The translations under genes were made by a program, and so were the position numbers. From positions 4,097 through 41,343 of the forward strand of contig BDDC01000854.1 in assembly GCA_001662425.1 (NCBI GenBank): a DNA stretch of 37,247 nt. The letters are read 5' to 3'. Positions 11,201-19,602 of the stretch are shown here, one piece after another (positions within the stretch are counted from its first letter, which is position 1; every line of letters begins with the position of its first letter). Source of the DNA: Chlamydomonas sphaeroides. Its lineage: Eukaryota > Chlorophyta > Chlorophyceae > Chlamydomonadales > Chlamydomonadaceae. The notes under the pieces were generated by a model. The model ran no database searches, was not told where the DNA came from, and saw only the letters and a list, made by a program, of their open reading frames with translations.

Positions 11201-12137
11201 CATCTCGTGCATGGCCTGCAAGGGACGCACGGGGTTGGGAGGCGGGGCCAGGAAGGGTGCGAGGTGGCGGGTCGCCGATCGCGGCGATCTCGGACATGGC
11301 TGCTGCGGCCGTGAGCGCTTTGCGCTCCGCGGCTCCGCGGCTCGTAGCGGGCAAGCGGGCCGCACCATTTTGAACTTGTCCACATTGCCCGCATCCTTGG
11401 CGGTCTCCACGATGAACTCCGCCACCGTGGCATCGCTGATCTGCAAGTGGTTCTCGATCTCTGCAGGCGAGGTGCGGGGGCGGAAGGGGGTTGGCGAGAT
11501 GTGGGAAGGTGCCCGCCGGCGGCGGGGGGATGGGCGCCAGGGGGCGGGAACCCCACTGACGGCCCAGCTGCTGGTCGGACGCTGACGTGGTCCCAGCGAC
11601 TGACTTGTCAAGCCCGCCGCCGGCGAGAGCGCCGAGGCTGCTTGGCCCAGCGATCCCGCCTGCCGCGCTGGCTGTGGCTACAGCCGCGGCTGGCGTACCC
11701 ACGCAGCCGCCTGCCGTGCCTCCGGTGGTCGCTGGCTCCTTGGGGTTGCGACGCTGGCTCCGGCTGGCTGCCATCATCTGGGCTGGCTGTCTGTGCGGGA
11801 TGCCCGGCATCGCCGCGCACACTGGGGACGGGGCCGTACGCGGCAGCTGCTGCCGAAAGGTTTGCTGCTGCTGCTGGCAGGGGTGGCGCTGCGCAACAGG
11901 GCCCGCACCGCTCCCGCCCCTGCAGCTCGGACGACATGGACATGAGACTGCTCCTGACAACCTCGGCATTGGTCGCCGCTCTTCAGCTGCAGCTGGCTGC
12001 TTCCGGCGGGAGGGGGGGAGGCCGGGCCCCCTCATCCCGCTCGGCCACTCGAGCCCGTGTCGGAGGCCACCACACGCACCTTGAGCGACCTTGTTAACCG
12101 TCTGCAGGTAGAGCAGCTTCTGTAGGCCGCTCGCCAT
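2220..12137 (-). CDS. PRP22: Spliceosomal DEAH-box ATP-dependent RNA helicase Prp22/DHX8
   Basis: Prp22 releases spliced mRNA from the spliceosome in the nucleus. Exons, 5' to 3': 12137-12080, 11460-11366, 11215-11000, 10617-10487, ~10260-9990, 9815-9723, 9529-9362, 9154-9061, 8807-8674, 8523-8434, 8235-8124, 7968-7862, 7609-7523, 7297-7121, 6873-6758, 6629-6560, 6318-6178, 6000-5788, 5585-5460, 5263-5138, 4825-4764, 4510-4381, 4186-4124, 3967-3860, 3635-3513, 3287-3213, 2975-2911, 2745-2545, 2331-2220. All phases agree, giving about 1187 residues, close to human DHX8 (about 1220). Domains: N-terminal helical region (1-120, EIENHLQISD), Arg/Asp-rich linker, S1 domain (~227-300), helicase motifs GETGSGKT (~558), DEAH (655-658), SAT (687-689), TGQEEI, TNIAEASLTI and QRAGRAGR (856-863), then ratchet/OB region ending EPLYDRYNDPNAWRLSRRRG. 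Start ATG at 12137 has good context (AACCATGG). Only the exon 4/5 junction near 10260 is uncertain. Confidence 0.95.
3101..3169 (-). pseudogene. Duplicated Prp22 exon end inside an intron
   Basis: The Prp22 intron between exons 26 and 27 (3212-2976) contains a second version of the end of exon 26. Positions 3100-3135 match 3212-3247 with 4 mismatches in 36. The copy reads MLAIMDRYLMEQ where the real exon reads LLAIMDRYKLEQ. It ends in CAG followed by GC (a possible GC donor). An upstream CACAG at 3174-3170 would give a 69-nt open exon in the correct phase. The upstream intron would be only 43 nt, so a decaying tandem duplication is more likely than a used cassette exon. Confidence 0.6.
4322..4378 (-). 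repeat. G-rich donor-proximal tract in a Prp22 intron
   Basis: On the sense (minus) strand this is a run of GGGAGGGGA-like units starting a few bases after the donor of the intron that follows exon 22. It offers many G-runs of three or more and could form G-quadruplexes or pair with the C-rich end of the same intron. It is an extreme case of the base asymmetry seen in most introns here. Confidence 0.6.
4910..4978 (-). repeat. Intronic 69-nt dispersed element, copy B
   Basis: This stretch lies inside the Prp22 intron 5137-4826 and is the partner of copy A at 382-450, at roughly 87% identity counted by eye. It has the same orientation as copy A relative to the host transcript. The best conserved parts on the sense strand are cagctttgggcc, gggcttacgc and gttcgttactccc. 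Confidence 0.75.
8250..8280. repeat. GGT/ACC trinucleotide microsatellite
   Basis: An interrupted run of GGT units on the plus strand lies within a Prp22 intron; on the sense strand it reads ACC. It lies in the pyrimidine-rich 3' part of that intron, just ahead of the acceptor of exon 11. Confidence 0.85.
10622..10646. repeat. GCGG tetranucleotide run
   Basis: About five consecutive GCGG units lie directly beside the acceptor of Prp22 exon 4. On the sense strand they form the C-rich tract before the acceptor. Confidence 0.8.
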
Positions 12138-12538
12138 GGTTGCTGGCTCCGCTAGGGCAAACGACTAGATGCGGCCCTAGAGCTGTGCGATAACTAGCCT
12201 TTACCCCGCCAAAGCCTTCCTGGACGCTCTAGGGTAAGCGCCTGGTGGCTGGGGCGGGGCAACGGCACGTAGAACGAGAGAGAGTCGCCACGCTGCACAG
12301 GGACGTACAAGCGGGCTTGTAGGGTGCTGCTTAGCCTAGTCTATCGCGAGGGTGCTTGGTGCGTGCTGCTGGGTTGCTCGCGAGTCCTCGCGTTGTTTGC
12401 CGTACGGTGCCTTCATGGACTTGGACTTTGGGAGCGAGCGAGCACAGAACCAGCTCACATTCCGTCGCCAATCACTTGCTGCTGCCTACCGCGCACGCTA
12501 GTTAGCTGCCTTTCAGCATCCGACTTTGCTTGCACGAG
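12138..12538. promoter_or_regulatory. Divergent promoter region of Prp22 and CPN20
   Basis: Only 401 bp separate the start codons of Prp22 (minus, 12137) and CPN20 (plus, 12539), so both promoters and both 5' untranslated regions must fit here unless a 5' UTR intron exists. I see no clear TATA box. I looked for a heat-shock element (alternating GAA/TTC), as might be expected for a chaperonin, and found no convincing array. Confidence 0.55.
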
Positions 12539-15211
12539 ATGGCTGCCGCCATGCGCGCTTCGGCTCTGGCCAAGGCCAGCCGCGGCCGGCTGACCGTGTG
12601 CGCTGCCACCGCGGTGCCGAAGCAGGTACAGCCTGCATAGCGTGGCACGCTTGCTGCTCGCGTACCTCGATTGTGGGCTCGCGGTTCGGAGCTGTTCTAG
12701 ACGCTGCTCGAGGCCCCACCTTCCCCGACCCACGACAATCCACCCACAGTTCAAGGCTGTCAAGCCCATTGGTGATCGCGTGCTCGTGAAGGTGGACAAG
12801 GAGGAGGCGAAGAGCATTGGTGGCGTGCTGCTGCCTGCGTCTATCCGCAACAAGCCCACTGCTGGTGCCATTGTGGCCTTGGGTGACGCTAAGACCGTCA
12901 AGGTGGGACGCATGGTGGTCGGGAAGTTCGCCGACAGTCGGCACGATTCTGTCGGGCTTCCGTCGCGAACCCTCGCGACGTTCTCACCCCGCCCGCACGA
13001 CCCACAGCCCGATCCCTCAGCCGCCGGACCGCACCTGCATGCAACAGCCCCCGGCACGCTATTCAGCATTGTTTGCAGTTGACCTGCCCGCGCATAGCAG
13101 GCCTGCGCACCCTGCGCTCCAGCGCGCCGTGTACAAAACGCCGTCCCAACATGCTTTCGCTTATCTCTCCACGCACAACAGTGTCATGTCTCGCCCAGAA
13201 TGCTCACTGCAACCCCGCGCACATGCGGAACCGGCCGCGCCGTGCCCAGTTTTCCGCGCCCCTACCGCCTCCCGCTAGCAGCCGGCGGTAGTACCTGTCC
13301 ATGGGCCCTGACGCCCGCCGCCGCCACCTTCCTCCCATCCCTGCACCTCCCTCCTCCCACCCCCAGGTGTCCGACAAGGTCATCTACTCCAAGTATGCGG
13401 GCACTGAGCTGGACATGGGCGGCGAGGAGCACGTGCTGCTCAAGGTGGGGCAGGGTGGGGAGGGAACGGGAGGAAGGAGCTGCAGGGAGTGCGGGCGGCA
13501 GGGGCAAGAGGCAGAGCGAGAAAATGCTGGAAGTCATGCGGAGGAGAGCTGCATTGGCATGGGCGGGGTACAGGCTTGCGAGGCGGCAGGGAATCAGCGA
13601 GGCGGACCGCGATGCAGCAGGATGTGGGCACAGTTGCGCTCCAGCGGCAAGCTGTGAGGGCGGCGCAGCCTTACCCAGGCGCAGTGAGGGGTGCAGGCAG
13701 GCAGCGGCGCTGTGGCAGGCCGCACCCGGCGCGCCCGGGGCCCTGCGGCGCGCCGCGCCCTCACCCTGACCCCTGCCTGGTCTGCCAGCCCCGGCTCGCT
13801 CAGTGGCCCGCTCCCCCGTCGCTGCAACAGGAGGAGGACCTGATCGGTATCATGTCCGCGAGCCAGAAGGTGGCGGAGCTCAAGCCCCTGGGCGACCGCA
13901 TCCTCATCAAGGTGAGGCAGGGCATGGCAGGGCATGGCAAGGCATGGTAGATGGGGGAGGACGGGAGAAGACCGGCGAGGATGCAGGTGCAGGACGAGGG
14001 GGAGGGATGGCTGGGGCCACGGGAAGACGGGCGCGCAGAGCATGGCAGCACAGTAGTGTTCAGGCCCAGGTGTGGAGCTGCCTGGCTCGCGTGTTGGGTC
14101 CACCCCTGCGCCCCGATGCTTGCTGGCTGGCTGGCCCACCTGCGCGCCACCTCTGGCCCCCGGACTTTGTCGTGGTACCCCAGGGCGCCAAGGCCGAGGA
14201 CAAGACCGCGGGCGGTGTGCTGCTCAACACCGAGTCGGCGGAGAAGCCCACCTTCGGCGTGGTGAGACAGCAGCGGAGCGGTCGGGGTCTTGATGGGGTC
14301 TGGAGTGCCTCCCGCCGACCGTCATGGGTTGTAGTCGGGCTAGCATGCGGGCGAGAGCCGATCACGCATTCCCTGCGCCGTCCAACGGCGCCAGCGGCAG
14401 CGAAGCAGCCTCATCGAGGGTGGACAAGCACCGCTCACCTAGGACAGTCGGTGATCGCTACTTCTGGTCCCGGGCGGCCAGCGACAAACGCCTTCCTTGC
14501 GATCCGCGGGGCGGGGCGGCGGGCGCTGCAATCCTGTGCTAGCGTCACGCCGCACCGCGCTGCTGGCGGGCCCTTCCAGCGCTGCCAGCCCGCACCGACC
14601 CATCGCGTGGTGTCAGCCAGGATGCTGCCGCGCCTGCCCGTGCCGGTTATTCCGTGCGCCGCGGCTTACCGCGCTCGTGTGCTGTGTTGTGCAAGTTGGC
14701 CCGGGACCTCACCACCCTCTCCCTTCCGCGGCTCCCCGCACGCTCGCCCAGGTTGTTGCCGTGGGCGAGGGCAAGGAGGACGAAGAGACCAAGACGCTGG
14801 TCAAGCCCAACGTCAGCACGGGCGCCACCGTCATGTACTCCAAGTACTCGGGGTCAGAGTTCGAGGTGAGGCGCTGAGCGGCGAGCAGGGATAGTGTATG
14901 GGGATTGCAGCGTGTACCAGGGAGAGCGGAGCGGGGAGCTGGGGGGCCGGAGGAAAGCACAGGAGCTGCCGCACAGCACCGCGCGTGATGTGGGTCGGGC
15001 GCTGCGTGCGCTTGTCTTGTTGCTCCTTGGGGCGAGGGGTTGAGCGTGCGAGTTGGTAGGCGCCCCTGTGGTGTGCACGGCATGTGGGTCGGGTCTGATG
15101 CTGCGGGCGCTCACCTCCGTTGCTCCTGGTACTCCCCCGCCCGCCGCACAGGAGGACGGCGAGCAGTACATTGTGGTCCGCGAGAGCGACATCCTGGCGC
15201 AGCTGGCGTAA
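12539..15211 (+). CDS. CPN20: Chloroplast co-chaperonin CPN20 (tandem GroES domains)
   Basis: Seven exons join cleanly: 12539-12625, 12750-12902, 13367-13444, 13831-13911, 14184-14261, 14752-14865 and 15152-15211 (stop TAA). They encode 216 residues. A short presequence (MAAAMRASALAKASRGRLTV, then CAA) is rich in Ala, Arg and Ser, as expected for plastid import. Two GroES/Cpn10 domains follow. The first starts at FKAVKPIGDRVLVKV with mobile-loop segment SIGGVLLP. The second starts at ELKPLGDRILIK with TAGGVLLN and ends YIVVRESDILAQLA. This tandem arrangement is the plastid Cpn20 type, which caps the Cpn60 folding chamber with other Cpn10 subunits and is also linked to iron superoxide dismutase activation in plants. 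Both domains keep the YSKY(A/S)G block, so neither looks degenerate. The start has the context CACGAGATGG. Confidence 0.95.
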
Positions 15212-15795
15212 GCCCGCTCATCAGTGTGGAGGCGGAGTGGGGGTTGAGCTGGCGAAGGTCTCTGGCCGCCTGCCGGCCTGCATGAAGCGTTGTGAAGGGC
15301 CCACGGAGGAGCAGCCCGGCTGGTGGTAGCCCCATGGCTCGAAGCGGAGCGACGGGCGTGGAGGCGTGGTCCCATCGGTGGGCCGGCCAGGCGTCTGGCG
15401 GCGGTGACGTGGAGCCGGGTCGCGGCGCAGCGGCTGTTTCAGGAGGATGTGGGCTCTCGGGCCCTGCGTTTGGGGCAGGCGCGTCGCGGCCGTGGTGTTG
15501 ATAGGACAGGCGGCGGCCAGCGGCCGCGTTGACTGCTGGTCGACCGGTGGGCTGACGGGCTGGCGCCCTGCAGCTGCCTGGCGGCTGGGCCCGGGACGTT
15601 GGCTTGCCAACGCCAGAGGCTTGCGTGACAGGTGACATGACGCGTGGGGAGTGGTGTGCGGGGGTTGCAGGGTTTGCGGGTAGGCACTGGCCCTGCGGGG
15701 GTGTGAGTTGTGGAAGGAAGGCCATGGCCCGGCCGCTGTCGGGCAATTTTGGACTGCCGTGCCCGGCAGCGCGCTGGCTACGGAGCTGTGAGCGC

Positions 15796-15800
15796 TGTAA
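15796..15800 (+). terminator. TGTAA polyadenylation signal for CPN20
   Basis: TGTAA is the usual polyadenylation signal in chlorophyte green algae. This copy is 585 nt after the CPN20 stop codon, a typical 3' UTR length for such genes, and the sequence turns more AT-rich just after it. Confidence 0.7.
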
Positions 15801-16325
15801 CAGCGAGCAGCTGAAATATGTCCCTCAATTTGCCTAAGCTGCGGCTCAGATCATACGCACAGCACTAAGAAGAACCCACGTACGTACTGACCAGCACAAC
15901 CAGTCATGGCTGCGGCAGTGGCTGCGTCGCAGAGTGCTAATTATCCCCCATCGCCCAGCAGCGTTGCCAGTACTCGCCTTTCTTCAAATCAGCTTCACAT
16001 AACATACAGACCAGGTCGCGCTGCCGCGTACCCATCATAATACATTAACCCCCGGCGCTCAGACCCGATCTGCAGCCGGCCTACATGCATACATCAGGAT
16101 TCCGCATGCTTCTTTTCCGACCCACATTACGCAGCGGTCATGCAGCGTTGGATTGCATGGTACACATCCAGCCAGCGCAGTTGCCATGCCGGATCACGCC
16201 CCTGACCCACACCGATCCCCGTGGTGCAGCATCCTCTCTGCACCGACCCACATGCAATAAGTGCTCTTCGTCGCTGGCGTTTGGAGCTACCGTACCTTGA
16301 ACGCTCACTAGCCGCTCCGATTCCC

Positions 16326-16370
16326 CGTCCACACGTGACGCCCTGACATAATCGTCCACACGTGACGCCC
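16326..16370. promoter_or_regulatory. Perfect 18-bp direct repeat with CACGTG core
   Basis: The sequence cgtccacacgtgacgccc occurs at 16326-16343 and again, identically, at 16353-16370, 27 bp apart. Each copy contains the palindrome CACGTG, the G-box/E-box core bound by bZIP and bHLH factors. Three more CACGTG sites follow at 16469, 16597 and 16623. No gene start is nearby: both flanking genes end here. Function as a binding site is inference. Confidence 0.6.
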
Positions 16371-16521
16371 ACGCAGTACTGCTTGTGACGTTCCTATCCC
16401 GACCGCTCACGCCCTTGGCACGGTACGCACGCCACCGGTAGCCGCCGACAGCAGCGCCAGCATGCTGGCACGTGACTCAGCAGGCCACGTCTTGCCAGAG
16501 GCCTCAGCCAGGCGTGGCCAG

Positions 16522-18300
16522 CTACTGCGGAGACATGCGAGGGGAAGAGGTCGGCGGCGAGGGCCGTGTCAGGCAGCGCTCCGGCACAAGCGAGCGCACG
16601 TGGCAATGGAATCGCAGCCAGCCACGTGACCCGCCCTTGCCCTGACCTGCGCCGGGTGCGCGGCGTTGATGGCCCCAATCGCAGCCTCGGCGCTGGAGCC
16701 GTCAGCGGCGCCAGCGGCGACGTCCGCGGCGGCCCCGGCGGTGGTGGCGGCGGCGCCAGGAGCAGCGGCCAGCATCTGAACCTGGCACGCACGCCACGCC
16801 TGGCCCTCCGTGGTGGTCTTCGTCCATTCCTTGTACTCCTTTCGGAACCGGGGGTGTTGAATGAAAAGATTATGTCAACAGCGGAATCAAAGGGGTTCGG
16901 GCCGTCAAGGCAACATGGCCGCATCACCCACAGCATCAGGCTACCCGCCTCTTGCCATGACTCCAGCGCGCCGACCCGCACACCTGCGCCAGCCTGTTGC
17001 AGCTTTGCACCGTAGTCTCGACGTAGCTGCGGAACGACACGAAGGGCGCCGCCGACTCGTGCAGGTACGCCTGGTACAGCATCATGTACTCGGTCAGCGC
17101 CTTGACCTCGCCGGCTCCCTGGCGCATCTTGGCCACCAGCTGCGCCGGCAGCGGCTCCTCGGCGGCAGTGAGCTCCATCACCCCCTCGCTGCACTTGAGC
17201 TGCTCCATGAGCTGCGAGAAGATGGGGGTGGGGAAGAGCAGGACGCGGGAACACCAGCCGTGAGGGCTCGTGGGCACCAGAAGCACCCAAATGATGGAAA
17301 TTTGCCGAGGCAGCACGGTATCCGGCACCCGAGTGCCAAGGCCACCGGCCCCTCTCATCAGCTTCTCCTTAGCGCCAGTGGCGACTGACGTGCGGGGCCC
17401 TGTACTCCAGGCCAGCATGCGACCCCGACGGCTCCCGGCCCCTCTCACCAGCTCCTCCAGCTGCAGCAGCTTGGACGCGAACTCGGCGAAGAAGGCCGAG
17501 ACATTGATGGCATGCTCCACGGCGCCTGCCTGTGGAGGGGAGCATCAAGCCAGGCCCCAGGGTCTCAGGTACTCGCTGGCAAGCCAGGCAACGACATGCT
17601 AGGCCAGGCAAGGTGTAGCACTAAGCCACGCCGACGCCCCTGGAAAGCAGAAGGCGCGGCCGGGCGCGGCCGCCTGGCTGCAACCCCCCGCCTCACCGGG
17701 TGAAAGATGCTCTTCTGCACCAGGTAGTCCCGGAAGGCGTTGACGAACTCAATGGGTGTGCCGCGGTCGCGCGTGACCTTGATCAGCGTGTCCTCCAGCT
17801 TGGCCACGGAGCGCGCGACGCTCAGGGAGGCGGCGGTGTGGCCTGTGACCTCCCCGACCAGGAAGTCCAGGCCGGCCTCCCACCCCGGCCCGATCTTGCT
17901 CGTCATAGCGCAAGCGAACTTCTCCACCGCCTCTCCCGCCACCGCGTCATACTCGATCATTTTGTCGTCCGTGCTCGGCTGGACCGCCGCCATGAAGGGG
18001 TCGAGGTGCGAGTCGAGCAGGACCAAGTAGGTGAAGCCCGTGCCTACGACCTCGGAGAACTGAAGCATGATGGATGCGTGCAAGTCTGAGTACGCTGCGC
18101 CGCCAAAGTAAGGCCTGCGGGAATGTAGGGCAGGAGCCGAAGGTGTTGGCCAGTCTTCCACCGCCGCTGCTGCCAGGCCGGCAAGCGACCCCGCCCCGAT
18201 CCTGGTCCCTTGCTTCCTTCCCCCGGTCCACCCTGCTCGCTCCCACTACCCGTGCTAGCCTCATCAGCTCTTCGACGTTCGCCACGTTGTTCGTAGGCAT
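16522..18300 (-). CDS. Unrecognised multi-exon protein, 5' end unsettled
   Basis: I do not recognise this protein. Well-supported exons are 18114-17697, 17529-17449, 17211-16984 and 16781-16647. The last junction reads CAG then TAG, so the stop codon is the first codon of the final exon (16524-16522). These exons are phase-consistent. An upstream exon 18304-18260 (MPTNNVANVEELM) fits only if a GC donor is used, giving about 301 residues from ATG 18300. With the better GT donor at 18250 the phase is off by one. A further upstream exon at ~18846-18763 (ending GRAWSDWVNP) also fits in phase. Otherwise translation could begin at ATG 18068. The middle looks helical and soluble (FVNAFRDYLVQKSIF, AFFAEFASKLLQLEELV). 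The last ~45 residues are Ala-rich. No signal peptide, membrane segment or catalytic motif is visible. Confidence 0.6.
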
Positions 18301-18584
18301 AGCCCTGCGGTCGGTGGGATGGGGCGGGCTCTGGGGCACATCCGGGGTACCGGGGGAAAACGCGGAGCATCCGCGAGACCGGCAACAACGTGCCAGAGAG
18401 CTCGCAGTACGCAACCACCGGGGAAGGCAAGGCATTCACGACAGCTGCCTTCCATCGCCGCGGCAAGCACCAACGGGGCGAGCTGCGGTGGCGACATTGT
18501 GCCCGCCGCGCGGATAAGCTGGCCCTGCGCCTTACATGGTAGCCGGCTGGTGCCGGCTTGGCGGGGAGCAGGGGACGCGAGGAT

Positions 18585-18626
18585 GCCAAGGGACGCAAAG
18601 GGATGCAAGGGACGCAAGGGACGCGG
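18585..18626. repeat. Imperfect ~10-bp tandem repeat (GGGACGCAA-like)
   Basis: About four units of GGGACGCAA, with one-base variants (GGGATGCAA, an extra A), follow each other. No role is visible. Confidence 0.75.
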
Positions 18627-19307
18627 GGGCTCGAGGCTGCGCAGCTTAGGTTGCGGGGGGTGCTGTCTGCTATGTTCAGCTGCTGTGAGCCAACGCGGGT
18701 GTGCGGCGAGCTAGAGAGAGAGAGCAGCAGCAAAGGCGCGGGCGACTGGGCGCGCGTCTGACCTGGGGTTGACCCAGTCCGACCAGGCGCGACCTGCCGC
18801 TGCGACAGGCTCGGCCGCCGAAACCCAGCTGCCAGCCCATAGAGCTTGTCGATGAGGGGTGAGTATGGGGCGCGGTGCTCCCTCGCTCCCTCGGTCCTCT
18901 GTGCTGCCAGTCGCTACCCCTGCTTCCAGCGCTGCCGAGCTTACTCGGGCGCAAGTCTGGGCCCTGCCTGTTGAACTTGTCTGGGACGCGACCGTGGTCC
19001 CTTCACCAGCCCCCCAACCAGGCCCCCCCGCTAAACTCCAAACCAGCAGGCAGGAGCAAATTTGACCGCCAACTCAGCCCATAACACCGCTGCGCTCCTC
19101 CTTCCTGCCGCCCGAGGCAGGGCGACCGCGCCGCATGGGCCTTATGGCGCCTTGAGTCCATCTGCCGCCGCACCCCGGTCCCCGTCCGGCGTCAGGGCTG
19201 CGCATCGGGCGTACTCCTTCGTGCCATTTCTCTTTGTCCGTGTATTGGCTCTGCCGACAAGACCGTGGCGCGGAGGAGTGCTGCGGGCCGGGCTGCACCC
19301 TTGGTCG

Positions 19308-19312
19308 TTACA
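19308..19312 (-). terminator. TGTAA polyadenylation signal for the protein kinase gene
   Basis: The plus strand reads TTACA, so the minus strand carries TGTAA about 290 nt after the kinase stop codon. Position and sequence fit the chlorophyte polyadenylation signal. Confidence 0.6.
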
Positions 19313-19602
19313 CATACATCAGACTAGTAGGGGTGAGGAGTGGCCCTGCACGGGGTTAGGAGTGGCCCCGTACAGATAGAGTGCACCCACATTCCCGTTG
19401 CAGCGAGGCAAGACGCCCATACATTCTCTTATCAAATAGGCGCCCAAAGTACAGGCGCCACAGCCAAATGCACAACCTATGCAACATACAATGCTCACGA
19501 GACGGTCCAACGCACATCATACGCATCTCGGCGCAAGGCACCCCAATGAAACCCGACCGCACGCCTTCACGGCGCGGCCCCACTCGTAGGGTGTTTCCGC
19601 GC

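Larger units (their letters stand above)
15212..16521. other. Convergent intergenic region, CPN20 3' UTR and downstream
   Basis: This 1.3-kb region lies between the CPN20 stop and the stop of the unrecognised minus-strand gene. The first ~600 nt are GC-rich and most likely CPN20 3' untranslated sequence up to the TGTAA at 15796. From about 15840 the base composition becomes noticeably more AT-rich. No convincing coding sequence is seen. Direct repeats with CACGTG cores lie at 16326-16370. Confidence 0.6.
18301..19602. other. Region upstream of the unrecognised gene and downstream of the kinase
   Basis: The part next to 18304 probably holds upstream exon(s) of the minus-strand gene, including a candidate at about 18846-18763. 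Further right, the kinase 3' UTR should extend from 19602 down to the TGTAA at 19312-19308. A short imperfect tandem repeat of a GGGACGCAA-like unit lies at 18585-18626. Nothing else in 18850-19300 supports a gene. Confidence 0.5.

Noticed and set aside
12138..12538. Heat-shock element for CPN20
   Set aside because: Isolated GAA and TTC triplets occur but no alternating array of three at 5-bp spacing.
16394..17290. 298-codon minus-strand open frame
   Set aside because: It reads through introns and exons of the unrecognised gene in a different frame; the spliced model is phase-consistent and better.
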